Shown: positions 35,093 through 44,563, counted from the stretch's first letter. The stretch is DNA of 64,000 nucleotides from an uncultured Paracoccaceae bacterium (GCA_947497065.1 CANMEQ010000001.1:510208-574207); one strand, 5' to 3'. Made by a program: numbers and translations. The notes: generated by a model from the letters alone, not told the origin.

Positions 35093-37894
35093 TCAACGAC
35101 CTCCCAAAGACCACCAACCGCGTTTCTTCGGTTTGTCCTCGGTGTCTGCAACCTTCTCTTTTGGCGCCTCTGCCACATCAGCCACGGGCTGTGGCTTTGA
35201 TGTCGTTGTGCGACGCTTTTTGGGCTTCTCTGCAGGTGCCTCAGTTGGCGCTTCAGCCTTTTCTTCAGGCGCAGGTGCGGGTGCAGGTGCTTCAACCTTC
35301 ACGTCCGCAGTGGTGTCTGCTGCGACTTCGGCTACCGGTTTCTTGCGGCTCCGCGTCCGTTTCTTTGGCTTCTCTTCAACATCACCCTCTGTAGCTTGGG
35401 GCTCAGCCACATCTGGCTTTGCATCCACACCCGCAGTTGCAGTCTCCGTATCAGCCTTTTTGCGACGTGTCCGTGTGCGCTTCGGCTTAGGCGCCTCTTC
35501 CGGCGCATCCTCGCCCTCTTTCGCAACAGCATCTGACCCATCTGCATCTGCTACTGGCGCCTCAGCAGCCTCAACAGGTTTATCATCGCTCTTCTTGCGG
35601 CGCGTGCGGGTCCGTTTAGGCTTAGGTGCGTCTTCAGCCGCCTCAGCAACAGGCGCATCTTGAGCGGCAGCATCAGCCGTAACGGTAGCCTCTGCCTCGC
35701 CCTCAACCGGTGCTGCTGCAACTGCACCTTCGTTTCCTGCGTTTTGGTCGGCATTATTTTCGCCAGCCTCACCGCCACCATTTCCACGACGACGACGACG
35801 ACGACGACGGCGTTTTTTGGTCGGCGCTTCGCCCTCTGTGGTTTCTACGGCGGGTGTTGCATCCGCCTCAACCTCTGCCGGCGCATCTTCAACATCGGCC
35901 ATCACGGCTGTGTCGGATGAAATGACTGGCAATTCGACCTCGGCAACAATACGGCTCGCTGTTTTGAATTTTTCCAATGCGAAATCTGGCGACACCATAT
36001 GCGGGTCGCCCTCGACACGTACGGACAAACCGTAGCGGCCTTCGATCTGTGCGATATGCTCGCGTTTTTGGTTCATCAGGTAGTTCGAAATCGCGATTGG
36101 TGCCTTCACCAAAACCTCTTTCGAACGCCCCCGCACGCCCTCTTCCTCGAGTTGACGCAGAATGCCCAAAGCAACGTTATCATCAGACCGCAACAGGCCT
36201 GTGCCGTGACAATGCGAACACATCTGGGTGGTTGATTCCAACATGCCCGGACGCAAACGCTGACGCGACATTTCCATCAAGCCGAAACCGGAAATCCGGC
36301 CAACTTGAATGCGTGCACGGTCTGTTTTCAGCTTATCCTTCATCCGCTTTTCAACGGCAGAATTGTTCTTACGCTCGTCCATGTCGATGAAATCGATCAC
36401 GATCAAACCGGCCAGATCGCGCAGGCGCAACTGCCGTGCAACCTCGTCAGCGGCCTCAAGGTTGGTTTTAGTCGCGGTCTGCTCGATCGACCCTTCTTTG
36501 GTCGCACGACCAGAGTTCACGTCGATCGCCACCAAGGCTTCGGTCACGCCAATCACGATGTAACCGCCGGATGGCAATTGCACCGTCGGGTTAAACATGC
36601 CCGAAAGGTAGCTTTCCACCTGATGCCGCGCGTACAGCGGCATCGGCTCTTGGTAGTGCTTCACGTTCTTCGCGTGGGACGGCATGATCATTTTCATGAA
36701 GTCTTTCGCGGTGCGGTAGCCCACCTCGCCTTCGACGATCACTTCGTCAATTTCTTTCGAATAGAGGTCTCGGATCGACCGCTTGATCAGGTTGCCTTCT
36801 TCGTAAATCTGCGCCGGTGCGATAGATTTCAAAGTAAGCTCGCGGATCTGCTCCCACAAACGTTGCAGGTATTCATAATCGCGTTTGATTTCGGTCTTCG
36901 TGCGCTGGCTGCCCGCGGTCCGAATGATCAAGCCTGCGCCATCGGGCACATCCATCTCATTGGCAATCGCTTTGAGTTTCTTACGGTCTGCTGCGTTGGT
37001 AATCTTGCGTGAAATACCGCCACCGCGTGCCGTGTTTGGCATCAAAACGCAGTAACGACCTGCCAATGACAGGTACGTCGTCAGCGCTGCACCTTTGTTG
37101 CCACGTTCTTCTTTGACAACTTGAATCAACAGGATCTGACGAACCTTGATCACTTCTTGAATTTTGTACCGCTTCGGGCGCGGCTTGCGCGCAGGGCGCA
37201 CGTCTTCAGTCTCATCTTCGTCTGCAACGCTTTCGATGTTGTCATCTTTCGACGTTGCATCCGCAGACTTCGCGGCGTTGTCATCGCTGTCATCGCCGCT
37301 TGCATCTTCTGCATCAGCAACGTCTGCGTCGCCTGGCGCTTCGTCCTCGTCCGCACCGCTTTCCGGCGTTTCAACAGGCGTTTCCGCGACGGTTTCCATG
37401 GGGGATGATCCCTCAAGATCAATCGTCTCCATACCCGCGATATCGCCAGATGTGCTCTCTTCCGAGGTCTCAGCCGGCTCAGCCGTTACCACCGCATCCT
37501 GCACCTCAACCTCAGCCGCAACTGTTTCAGACTTCGGCTTGCGACGACGGCGAGAGCGCTTTGGCTTTTCGGCCTCGGCCTCTGATTCCGCGCGCATCGC
37601 TTCCGCATAGGCACGCTCTTCAGCGATCAGTGCTTCGCGATCTGCGACCGGAATTTGGTAGTAGTCAGGATGGATTTCGTTGAACGCCAAGAACCCATGG
37701 CGGTTGCCACCATAGTCCACAAACGCGGCCTGTAGCGACGGTTCGACCCGTGTAACTTTCGCTAGATAGATATTGCCAGCAAGTTGCCGGCGGGATTGTG
37801 TTTCAAAATCGAATTCCTCGACCTTGTTTCCGTCAACCACCACAACGCGGGTTTCTTCCGCGTGGGTGGCATCGATAAGCATTTTCTTAGCCAT
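35093..37894 (-). CDS. rne: Ribonuclease E/G family endoribonuclease
   Basis: 933 residues from the ATG at 37894 (MAKKMLIDA, as in relatives); in-frame ATG and GTG codons 9 and 15 bases up are less likely. Core of the RNA degradosome. The S1 RNA-binding domain (about 37-290) is interrupted by a highly acidic, low-complexity insert at about 95-238. Catalytic DNase-I-like subdomain with Mg-binding VAIDVNSGR near 455 and VIDFIDMDERKNN near 495; zinc-link QMCSHCHGTG near 560. The last 290 residues are disordered, alternating acidic stretches with basic blocks of the type KPKRTRTRRKK, and end KKRGWWSLGGR, probably the scaffold for RNA and partner proteins. Confidence 0.97.
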   Translation of the reverse strand: MAKKMLIDATHAEETRVVVVDGNKVEEFDFETQSRRQLAGNIYLAKVTRVEPSLQAAFVDYGGNRHGFLAFNEIHPDYYQIPVADREALIAEERAYAEAMRAESEAEAEKPKRSRRRRKPKSETVAAEVEVQDAVVTAEPAETSEESTSGDIAGMETIDLEGSSPMETVAETPVETPESGADEDEAPGDADVADAEDASGDDSDDNAAKSADATSKDDNIESVADEDETEDVRPARKPRPKRYKIQEVIKVRQILLIQVVKEERGNKGAALTTYLSLAGRYCVLMPNTARGGGISRKITNAADRKKLKAIANEMDVPDGAGLIIRTAGSQRTKTEIKRDYEYLQRLWEQIRELTLKSIAPAQIYEEGNLIKRSIRDLYSKEIDEVIVEGEVGYRTAKDFMKMIMPSHAKNVKHYQEPMPLYARHQVESYLSGMFNPTVQLPSGGYIVIGVTEALVAIDVNSGRATKEGSIEQTATKTNLEAADEVARQLRLRDLAGLIVIDFIDMDERKNNSAVEKRMKDKLKTDRARIQVGRISGFGLMEMSRQRLRPGMLESTTQMCSHCHGTGLLRSDDNVALGILRQLEEEGVRGRSKEVLVKAPIAISNYLMNQKREHIAQIEGRYGLSVRVEGDPHMVSPDFALEKFKTASRIVAEVELPVISSDTAVMADVEDAPAEVEADATPAVETTEGEAPTKKRRRRRRRRRGNGGGEAGENNADQNAGNEGAVAAAPVEGEAEATVTADAAAQDAPVAEAAEDAPKPKRTRTRRKKSDDKPVEAAEAPVADADGSDAVAKEGEDAPEEAPKPKRTRTRRKKADTETATAGVDAKPDVAEPQATEGDVEEKPKKRTRSRKKPVAEVAADTTADVKVEAPAPAPAPEEKAEAPTEAPAEKPKKRRTTTSKPQPVADVAEAPKEKVADTEDKPKKRGWWSLGGR

Positions 37895-38360
37895 GTATTC
37901 CATTCGCACAATGCATTTAACCGCGCCCGAAGGGGCCCGGTTGGAAGTGCATTATGTCCAAAAAAGGCGAGTGTCGCAGCAGCGCCAGCTCGAACGAAAC
38001 CGTTCGATCCACTGGGGGTTATCTGTGCCGCGCGCATCATCGCGTTTACTCTCCGACATCTGATGGTCATCATCAGCTGCCCGTTCAGGGCCCCGGCGTG
38101 TAAAATTTAATCCACGCCCGAGGGCTGTTCATCTGATCCGCGCAAAGCGCAGATCACATTTCGGTCTGACTGTGGGGTGGCGCTGGCCACGACCTGACAC
38201 ATTCAGAAAATCTCACCGAGTCTTTGATATTCCATCATATCAACAACCCGTCCCTCATACATAGGGGACAACATGGACAGTTTACAATGTGAAAGTGTCA
38301 CAATCGCGCTTCATGACGCGAATTCTGGACAATCCGCATGCGAAACCATCCAAAGGCGGC
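37895..38360 (-). other. Leader region of rne (466 bases without a gene)
   Basis: No coding sequence is convincing here. On the minus strand, just before the rne start, AACCGGGCCC-CTTC-GGGCGCGGTT (37918-37943) forms a stable hairpin with a CUUCGG-type loop. Further up are a dyad TTGATAT-N6-ATATCAA at 38224-38243 and an imperfect hairpin GTCCC...GGGAC at 38252-38271. In enterobacteria the long rne leader lets RNase E control its own mRNA; whether this one does is inference. Confidence 0.5.
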
Positions 38361-39020
38361 CTACAGGAGACCCAATCCCGTCATGGCCGCACACAGATCT
38401 GGGGCGACGCATTGGCCCAGATCCGGCAGAGGCACCGGTGGACGTAAATCCGGGATCTGAGTGGTCGTGCATCCTGCACCAATTGCCGCCATGGTTCCAA
38501 GATCACTGTCCTCAAAGGCGGCGCAGCGTGTTGGGTCAACCTCTAGCATGCGCGCGGCCTGCAGGTAGGGCGCAGGGTCAGGTTTATTGGCCGAAACCTC
38601 ATCACCTGCGACAACCAACTGGAAATAGCCAAGTAGCCCAGCATGTTCCAAATGTTCTAACGCTGGGGCGCGCTTAGTCGACGTGACGACAGCCATTTTG
38701 TGCCCTGCTTCTGCCAGCGCAGGCAATACCTCGGCCACTTTTGGTCGCAGGGGTATCGCGCCACTCCGGCGATCCGCATTCGCCTGCCGCCACGACCTCT
38801 CGAACGCGACCGCATCAACTGACGCAGGCAAAAACTCCGCCAGCCGCGCGCCGGTAACTTGGGCCGACGTACCAACCAACGTACAAAAGAAAGCTTCCAA
38901 TTCCTCGCGCGAGACCCCGATAGGCTCACCGATTTGAACCAAGGCCTCCATAAAGGCGCGTTCGGAATCCAGCAAAAGCCCGTCCATATCGAACAGAAGC
39001 GCATCGTATGATTTAGCCAA
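38361..39020 (-). CDS. HAD family phosphatase (beta-phosphoglucomutase-like)
   Basis: 219 residues if started at the TTG at 39020, which overlaps the end of the upstream regulator gene by eight bases and brings DALLFDMDGLLLDSE to the N-terminus; an ATG at 39062 gives 14 more residues but a longer overlap. Motif I DMDGLLLDSE with nucleophile Asp, motif II VVTSTKR, motif III lysine in SANKPDPAPY and motif IV FEDSDLG are intact. Cap domain is the helical C1 type, as in beta-phosphoglucomutase and GPH/YcjU phosphatases. Substrate unknown. Probably co-transcribed with the second dctB/dctD-like pair. Confidence 0.9.
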   Translation of the reverse strand: MAKSYDALLFDMDGLLLDSERAFMEALVQIGEPIGVSREELEAFFCTLVGTSAQVTGARLAEFLPASVDAVAFERSWRQANADRRSGAIPLRPKVAEVLPALAEAGHKMAVVTSTKRAPALEHLEHAGLLGYFQLVVAGDEVSANKPDPAPYLQAARMLEVDPTRCAAFEDSDLGTMAAIGAGCTTTQIPDLRPPVPLPDLGQCVAPDLCAAMTGLGLL

Positions 39021-40347
39021 GGTAATCAGACCGTTGCAAACCGTACTTGGCCATTTTTTCATTCAACGTGCGGCGCGGCAAACATAGCTCTTCCATCACA
39101 CTTACGATCGACCCTTTGTGTCGGCGCATGGTATTGTCGATCAACATCCGCTCAAACGCTTCGACGAACTCTTTCAAGGGTTTGCCTTCGGTGGTGATCG
39201 CTGGCTGGGTCTCGTCGTCTTCGGTCATGAGCAACGATGCAATCGTGCCCGAGCCGCGACGGTTCTGCAAAACGGCCCGTTCCGCAACATTGTACAATTG
39301 CCGCACGTTGCCGGGCCACGGCGCCTGCAACAGTTGCGCCGCCTCTTGCGCCGAGACTTCAGGCGCGTCGCAGCCATACTCTTCGGCGAAGCCTTCGCTC
39401 AGACGTGTGAACAAGGTCAATATGTCCTCACCACGGGCTCGCAAAGGCGGCACCGTGATCCGAAGCGCGGCAAGCCGATAGAACAAATCCGACCTTAGCT
39501 CGCTCTCACAGGTTTTTCCCTCGTCCTGCAAATTACAAATTGCAACAATACGAGTTTCTGCAGGTGTGCCTTGCTCATTGATCGCTTGCAGCAGACGAGA
39601 TTGAGCTGTCGTGCTCAACGCTTCGATATCTTCGAGCACCAATGTGCCCCCCCGCGCCTCTTCCATGGCGGGGATCGGGTCGTCCTGCCCTGCCGGGCCA
39701 AACAAACGTTTCGTTAACGCTTCCTCGTCATAGGCCGCGCAAGAGATCAAAACGAACTTCCTGTTCGCGCGCGCACCGACAGCGTGCAAGGCATGGGCCA
39801 CCAAAGTCTTTCCGGTCCCAGTTTCGCCTTCGATCAGCACATGGCCGTCCGCCTGCCCCAAATCCAGAATGTCTTCTTTCAGCCGCTCCATCACCGGCGA
39901 CGCGCCAATCAATTTCTTAATCAACGCCCCGCCATCTGAAAGCTCCCGACGCAAAGCTCGGTTGTCCAGCGTCAGCCGACGGGCAACCGTGGCCTTTTTG
40001 GCCAATTCATTCATGCGATCAGGGTTGAAAGGTTTTTCCAAAAAGTCGAACGCACCGATGCGCATCGCTTCAACCGCCATCGGCACATCGCCGTGCCCTG
40101 TGATCATGATAACAGGTAGGCTGCTGTCCACCCCTTTCAGCTTTTTCAGAAACTGCATCCCATCCATGCCGGGCATCTTGATGTCGCTGACCACGATACC
40201 GGGATAGTCTTGACCAATGCCCTTCAGCGCATCCTCAGCGCTGGCGAAGGCTTCCGTGTCATAGCCCGACAGTGCCAGCCATTGGCTGATGGACTGCCGC
40301 ATATCTTGTTCATCGTCTACAATCGCGATTTTCATGGCTTGAGCCAT
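39013..40347 (-). CDS. DctD-like response regulator lacking GAFTGA
   Basis: 444 residues: receiver domain (1-125, phospho-Asp in VVSDIKMPGMDG), AAA+ domain (about 150-375) and Fis-type DNA-binding end (HKGSIVSVMEELCLPRRTLNEKM). Walker A GETGTGKT is intact, but the GAFTGA loop is replaced by GPAGQDDPI after KRLF, and Walker B is LVLEDI instead of the usual LDEI. As with the regulator at 22421 this predicts no normal sigma-54 activation. Its closest type is DctD, and it is paired with a DctB-like kinase seven bases upstream. The target genes are not in the immediate neighbourhood. Confidence 0.9.
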   Translation of the reverse strand: MAQAMKIAIVDDEQDMRQSISQWLALSGYDTEAFASAEDALKGIGQDYPGIVVSDIKMPGMDGMQFLKKLKGVDSSLPVIMITGHGDVPMAVEAMRIGAFDFLEKPFNPDRMNELAKKATVARRLTLDNRALRRELSDGGALIKKLIGASPVMERLKEDILDLGQADGHVLIEGETGTGKTLVAHALHAVGARANRKFVLISCAAYDEEALTKRLFGPAGQDDPIPAMEEARGGTLVLEDIEALSTTAQSRLLQAINEQGTPAETRIVAICNLQDEGKTCESELRSDLFYRLAALRITVPPLRARGEDILTLFTRLSEGFAEEYGCDAPEVSAQEAAQLLQAPWPGNVRQLYNVAERAVLQNRRGSGTIASLLMTEDDETQPAITTEGKPLKEFVEAFERMLIDNTMRRHKGSIVSVMEELCLPRRTLNEKMAKYGLQRSDYLG

Positions 40348-40353
40348 AGCGAG

Positions 40354-42102
40354 TTACTCCGCTGCTTCTATGTCTGAACCCAATATGGGCAGTTCTACCT
40401 CAAATACAGCCCCACCCTTCACCGCATTGCGCGCGGTGAGCCTGCCGCCGAAGTCCGACACGATCCCAGATGAGATCGCAAGCCCCAAACCCGTGCCGTC
40501 TCCGGCCTGCTTGGTGGTGTAGAATGGCTCGAACAATTCATCGAGGTCTTCAATCCCAGTACCGTTGTCGCGCACCGACAAACGGACCACATCCCCCTGC
40601 GCCAAAAGCACTTCAATCGATGGCTCTGGCGCGGTTTTCGTAGCATCCAGGGCATTTCGCAACAGGTTGATAATCACCTGTTCTAGCCGCATTCGATCAG
40701 CATAAATCATCACTGAATGGTCCGGCAAAACGTTGGAAATTGCCACCTGTCTTTGGCGCAACTGAGGCTCCATCATGGAAAGAGATGAGAGAATTGCATC
40801 TTTAACATCAACGGGTTGCAGACTATCGCCGCCTTTACGGGCGTAGGATTTCAATTGTTTCGTGATCGCGCCCATCCGCTCGATCAGCCCGTCAATCCGT
40901 TGGACGGCAACCACCGCCTCATCCGGCCGCTCGCGGCTGATCAAAAGCCGTGCGCCGGCAAGGTAGGTTTTCATCGCGGCCAATGGCTGGTTCAGCTCGT
41001 GGCTCACTGCCGCGGACATCTCCCCCAAGGCCGCCAATTTGCTGGTTTGGGCCACCGTGCGCTCTGCGACTTCAAGGTCCTTTTCGACCTTTTCCCGCTC
41101 GGCAATTTCTCGCTGCAGCCGTCTGTTCAACTGGCGAAGCTCCGCCGATTCAAGCTGGAACATGCGCGCGGCCAAGTTTGATCGGCGTGACAAAAACCAA
41201 AACAGCCCCGCCAGAAGGATGGCAAACCCCATGATTTCCAACGCCAAAATACTGTTCACCCGTTCACGGACAGATTGGAACGTCGTAAAGCTGACCACTC
41301 GCCACCCCTGAAAGGGCACACGAACCTCTTGTCGTAGCACCCCTGCACCGCGCAAATAGGCCTCAATCGGCAAGGCGGACCAGTCTGGTGTGCCGCGTAA
41401 AGCTCGCTCAATCGCGTCTTGCGGCTCTTGCAGCGCCACGCCTTCTTCCTCTGAACGACCACGCCACCTTGGCTCGGTCGCCAAGATCGCACGCCCTGTG
41501 CTATCCAGCACCATCACCGCATCAGAAATACCGGCCCAAGACCTTTCCAGCTTCGCCAAATCCACACCAACGGACACCACACCAAGGGCCAATCCGCTGT
41601 CGTCCACGCGGCGCGAATAGGTGAACGAAAATCCACCTTCTTCACGTTCATCGACTGTAAACGTCGTAATATTCGACCGCATCGCATCGACAAACGACCG
41701 TTGGTTACGCTGGTTCTCCCCCAACCGCTCGCGGTTGGTTGCCGCCACAATACGGCCGTCCGTGTCCATCAAAATCAAAGACGCGGCACCAATCTCATCC
41801 ACAAACGACAAAAGCCGTGCTGTCGATTGGGTAAAGTCACCGGAATTCAGCGCGCCAATCAGCGCGGGATCGCGTGCCAGCAATTGTGGAACGATGGAAT
41901 TCCGCTGCAGCTCGCTCAGCAAGTTCGCAGAATAAAGCGCCAACCGCACCTCGGCTGCCCCGCGCGTGCGCTCCGTAAAGCGTTCCGTCAGCAGGCGGTT
42001 GGATATCAACACCACAACACCTGCCACGCACAAAAGCGCCAGCACGATCAATCGTGTGGTCCAAACCGGTGAAAGCCGGCGACGTTTCACAGAAAACCCC
42101 AA
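40354..42102 (-). CDS. DctB-like sensor histidine kinase
   Basis: 582 residues. Membrane helix at about 17-35, periplasmic double-Cache-like sensor (about 45-285; includes LILMDTDGRIVAATNRERLG), second helix near 293-310, coiled coil, and kinase core with H-box GEMSAAVSHELNQPLAAMKTY, N-box VIINLLRNALDATK, G1 DNGTGIEDLDELF and G2 GTGLGLAISSGIV. Forms an operon with the DctD-like regulator and the HAD gene. A second dicarboxylate-type sensing system is therefore encoded 15 kb from the first, without an adjacent transporter. Confidence 0.93.
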   Translation of the reverse strand: MGFSVKRRRLSPVWTTRLIVLALLCVAGVVVLISNRLLTERFTERTRGAAEVRLALYSANLLSELQRNSIVPQLLARDPALIGALNSGDFTQSTARLLSFVDEIGAASLILMDTDGRIVAATNRERLGENQRNQRSFVDAMRSNITTFTVDEREEGGFSFTYSRRVDDSGLALGVVSVGVDLAKLERSWAGISDAVMVLDSTGRAILATEPRWRGRSEEEGVALQEPQDAIERALRGTPDWSALPIEAYLRGAGVLRQEVRVPFQGWRVVSFTTFQSVRERVNSILALEIMGFAILLAGLFWFLSRRSNLAARMFQLESAELRQLNRRLQREIAEREKVEKDLEVAERTVAQTSKLAALGEMSAAVSHELNQPLAAMKTYLAGARLLISRERPDEAVVAVQRIDGLIERMGAITKQLKSYARKGGDSLQPVDVKDAILSSLSMMEPQLRQRQVAISNVLPDHSVMIYADRMRLEQVIINLLRNALDATKTAPEPSIEVLLAQGDVVRLSVRDNGTGIEDLDELFEPFYTTKQAGDGTGLGLAISSGIVSDFGGRLTARNAVKGGAVFEVELPILGSDIEAAE

Positions 42103-42151
42103 GTCATGACCTGACTTTACTGTACCGTCGTCCGACCGTCCATCACGGGGT

Positions 42152-42820
42152 TCAGGCCGAGGTCAATTGCCCCATCAAACCGGCGAAAAGGCGCTGACCA
42201 TCGGTGTTGCCATGGGCCTCTTCAAACGCGCGCTCCGGGTGTGGCATCATCCCCAACACACGGCGGTTTTCAGACAAAATGCCCGCAATATCCGCGCGGC
42301 TGCCATTCGGGTTGTCTGTATAGGTAAACGCAACGCGATCATCGCCCTGCAGGCGGGCAATCACGTCATCATCGGCGAAATAATTGCCATCGTGGTGCGC
42401 AATCGGCACGCCGATTTCAGCGCCAGCGTTATACCCTTCGGTGTACCCGCTGTTCGATGTCTCCACCTTCAGACCGACCGTCTTGCAGATGTATTTCAAA
42501 CCCGCATTGCGCAGCAACGCACCAGGAAGCAGACCTGTTTCGGTCAAAACCTGAAACCCGTTGCACACCCCCAATACGTATCCGCCACGTTCCGCATGAG
42601 CCACGACGGAGCGACAAATCGGGGAATTCGCAGCAATCGCACCACAGCGCAGATAATCGCCAAACGAAAAACCTCCGGGAATTGCGACCAAGTCGATGCC
42701 CGCAGGCAGCGCGTCATCCTTGTGCCAGACAACGCTGACATCTGCGCCTGATTTCTCAAGTGCGACCGCCATATCGCGGTCGCAGTTGGACCCGGGGAAT
42801 TGAACTACCGCCGCCTTCAT
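42152..42820 (-). CDS. purQ: Phosphoribosylformylglycinamidine synthase, glutaminase subunit
   Basis: 222 residues, class I glutamine amidotransferase. Catalytic cysteine in [13 protein letters not shown], His/Glu in [11 protein letters not shown], and substrate loop [13 protein letters not shown]. Supplies ammonia to PurL in step four of purine synthesis, within the PurS-PurQ-PurL complex. ATGA overlap with purS. purL is not in the window. Confidence 0.98.
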   Translation of the reverse strand: MKAAVVQFPGSNCDRDMAVALEKSGADVSVVWHKDDALPAGIDLVAIPGGFSFGDYLRCGAIAANSPICRSVVAHAERGGYVLGVCNGFQVLTETGLLPGALLRNAGLKYICKTVGLKVETSNSGYTEGYNAGAEIGVPIAHHDGNYFADDDVIARLQGDDRVAFTYTDNPNGSRADIAGILSENRRVLGMMPHPERAFEEAHGNTDGQRLFAGLMGQLTSA

Positions 42821-43047
42821 AGGACTTCGATCCGGTAGCTTTCGATCACCGTATTGGCGAGCAGTTTTTCACACATATCACCAACCTGTGCTTCGGTCGT
42901 GCCATCGGCCAGATCAAGTTCAATAACTTTCCCCTGACGCACACCTTCAACACCATCGAACCCCAACGCGCCAAGCGCGTGCTGCACGGCAGCCCCCTGC
43001 GGGTCCAAAACGCCATCTTTCAACATCACGTGCACACGGGCTTTCAT
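42817..43047 (-). CDS. purS: Phosphoribosylformylglycinamidine synthase subunit PurS
   Basis: 76 residues from the ATG at 43047 (AGGAC site). Single PurS domain: [32 protein letters not shown]. Small bridging subunit required to bring PurQ and PurL together. Between purC and purQ in one transcript. Confidence 0.97.
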   Translation of the reverse strand: MKARVHVMLKDGVLDPQGAAVQHALGALGFDGVEGVRQGKVIELDLADGTTEAQVGDMCEKLLANTVIESYRIEVL

Positions 43048-43109
43048 AGTCTTCGTCCTTTTATCGTCTGGCCAATTGTCTGGCGCGGTCACCGAGGTTA
43101 ACTCGACCT

Positions 43110-43871
43110 TTAATTCACAAGCGTCGGCTTACCCGACGGCGCGTTATTTTGTGGCAAAACGCCCAAGCGACGCGCCACTTCTGTGTAGGCGTCGGACAGG
43201 CTGCCAAGATCGCGCCGGAACACGTCCTTATCCAACTTCTCGTTGGTCTCAATGTCCCACAAACGGCAGCTGTCTGGGCTGATTTCATCTGCTAAAATCA
43301 ACCGCATGAAATCGCCTTCGTAAACGCGGCCAATCTCGATTTTGAAATCGATCAGTTTGATCCCCACGCCGTGCATCACACCCGCCATGAAATCATTCAC
43401 GCGCAACGCCATGGCGATAATATCATCCAGATCCTGCTGCGAGGCCCAACCCAAGGCAACAATGTATTCTTCCGGCACCAAAGGGTCCCCCAAAGAATCG
43501 TCTTTGTAGCTGAATTCTACGATCGGACGGGGCAATTGCGTGCCCTCTTCCATACCCAAACGTTTCGCCATGCTGCCCGCGGCAAAGTTCCGCACGATCA
43601 CTTCGAGCGGGATAATCTCAACCTGACGGATCAATTGCTCACGCATGTTGAGGCGCTTGATAAAGTGCGTAGGGATGCCAATGCGCTGCAATCCTGTCAT
43701 GAAAAACTCGGACAAACGGTTGTTCAGAACACCTTTTCCGTCGATCACGTCTTTTTTCTCAGCATTGAACGCCGTCGCGTCGTCTTTGAAATACTGCACC
43801 AACGTGCCCGGCTCGGGGCCTTCGTACAGAATTTTTGCTTTGCCTTCATAAACCAGTTTGCGACGTGCCAT
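43110..43871 (-). CDS. purC: Phosphoribosylaminoimidazole-succinocarboxamide synthase
   Basis: 253 residues, standard length. Condenses CAIR with aspartate in purine synthesis. Motifs [32 protein letters not shown] (ATP and CAIR binding) and [24 protein letters not shown] are all present. First gene of purC-purS-purQ; strong AGGAG site before the ATG. It is divergent from the ATPase zeta subunit gene. Confidence 0.98.
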   Translation of the reverse strand: MARRKLVYEGKAKILYEGPEPGTLVQYFKDDATAFNAEKKDVIDGKGVLNNRLSEFFMTGLQRIGIPTHFIKRLNMREQLIRQVEIIPLEVIVRNFAAGSMAKRLGMEEGTQLPRPIVEFSYKDDSLGDPLVPEEYIVALGWASQQDLDDIIAMALRVNDFMAGVMHGVGIKLIDFKIEIGRVYEGDFMRLILADEISPDSCRLWDIETNEKLDKDVFRRDLGSLSDAYTEVARRLGVLPQNNAPSGKPTLVN

Positions 43872-44011
43872 GCTGTCTCCTGCTGGGGGCGCGCTCTTTA
43901 ACCGTCAAAGAGGTCATAATCATCCCCAATGTGGGCCTCATAATCCAAGCCCCCCTTGCGGGCAAGCGTCTGTAACGCCATATCTACCTCAAACACTTAA
44001 GGGAGCTTAAA

Positions 44012-44326
44012 ATGTCCGCATTCGAAGACCGCGAAAACGCATTCGAAAACAAATTCGCCCATGATGCTGAAATGCAATTCAAGGCAGAAGCCCGCCGCAA
44101 CAAGCTTGTTGGCCTCTGGGCCGCTGAGCTTTTGGGCAAGGACGGCGATGCCGCTGCCGAGTACGCGAAAGACGTCGTTAAATCCGATTTCGAAGAAGCC
44201 GGAGACGAAGATGTCTACCGCAAGCTTTCCGGCGATCTTGGCACGTTGGCCGATGAAGCCACGATCCGTGCGAAGATGGCTGAACTCATGGCGCAGGCGA
44301 AAGCCCAGTTGATGGACGAAGCCTAA
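44012..44326 (+). CDS. F1-ATPase zeta subunit (DUF1476)
   Basis: 104 residues, fully helical. DUF1476 with the diagnostic N-terminus FEDRENAFENKFAHDAEMQF and the central RRNKLVGLWAAELLGK. In Paracoccus and relatives this protein is the zeta subunit, an inhibitor that blocks ATP hydrolysis by F1 through its N-terminal region in the way mitochondrial IF1 does. It is not next to the atp operon, which is usual. ATG with AAGGGAG upstream and two hairpins downstream. Confidence 0.93.
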   Translation: MSAFEDRENAFENKFAHDAEMQFKAEARRNKLVGLWAAELLGKDGDAAAEYAKDVVKSDFEEAGDEDVYRKLSGDLGTLADEATIRAKMAELMAQAKAQLMDEA

Positions 44327-44328
44327 AG

Positions 44329-44370
44329 CCAAACGAACGACCAGCATCGGCTGGCGTTTGGTTTATTCTT
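44329..44370 (+). terminator. Terminator of the zeta subunit gene
   Basis: CCAAACG, five-base bulge, CCAG-CATCGG-CTGG, CGTTTGG, then a T-rich tract. Follows the stop at 44326 directly. Confidence 0.7.
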
Positions 44371-44394
44371 TTCGGGTTTATGCCCGACACAAAG

Positions 44395-44424
44395 GGCCAA
44401 AGCGGGACACCGTTTTGGCCTTTT
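44395..44424 (+). terminator. Second strong hairpin terminator
   Basis: GGCCAAAGCGG-GACA-CCGTTTTGGCC followed by TTTT: 11 pairs with one G-T wobble. It insulates the methyltransferase gene that starts at 44618. Confidence 0.85.
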
Positions 44425-44539
44425 CGCAACATTGCAGACCTGCCAATTTACAGGTAATGCCCCAGAGATATTAGGCTCAGCGCCCGACATTTGACGCCCC
44501 TAACGCATAGCCGCCAGTCGGTTGCAAATCCGGCTCAGT

Positions 44540-44563
44540 CAAATGATGAAGATTATTCATTTG
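44540..44563. promoter_or_regulatory. Candidate methionine-regulon operator
   Basis: Inverted repeat CAAATGA-N10-TCATTTG, 55 bases before the homocysteine methyltransferase start. Inside it lies TGAA-GATTA-TTCA, which equals the MetR recognition form TGAA-N5-TTCA known from enterobacteria. The regulator in this organism is not identified. Confidence 0.45.

Noticed and set aside
37164-37610. 148-residue Ser/Ala-rich open frame opposite rne
   Set aside because: It is the mirror of the acidic low-complexity insert of RNase E; composition bias removes stops on the other strand. No ribosome site and no protein-like pattern.
38273-38677. 134-residue plus-strand frame between rne and the HAD gene
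   Set aside because: Mostly antisense to the HAD phosphatase, no ribosome site, no recognisable family.
42167-42751. 194-residue frame antisense to purQ
   Set aside because: purQ carries all catalytic residues; this frame is a shadow.
43997-44347. 116-residue minus-strand frame over the zeta subunit
   Set aside because: The plus-strand reading matches DUF1476 along its entire length and has the better ribosome site.
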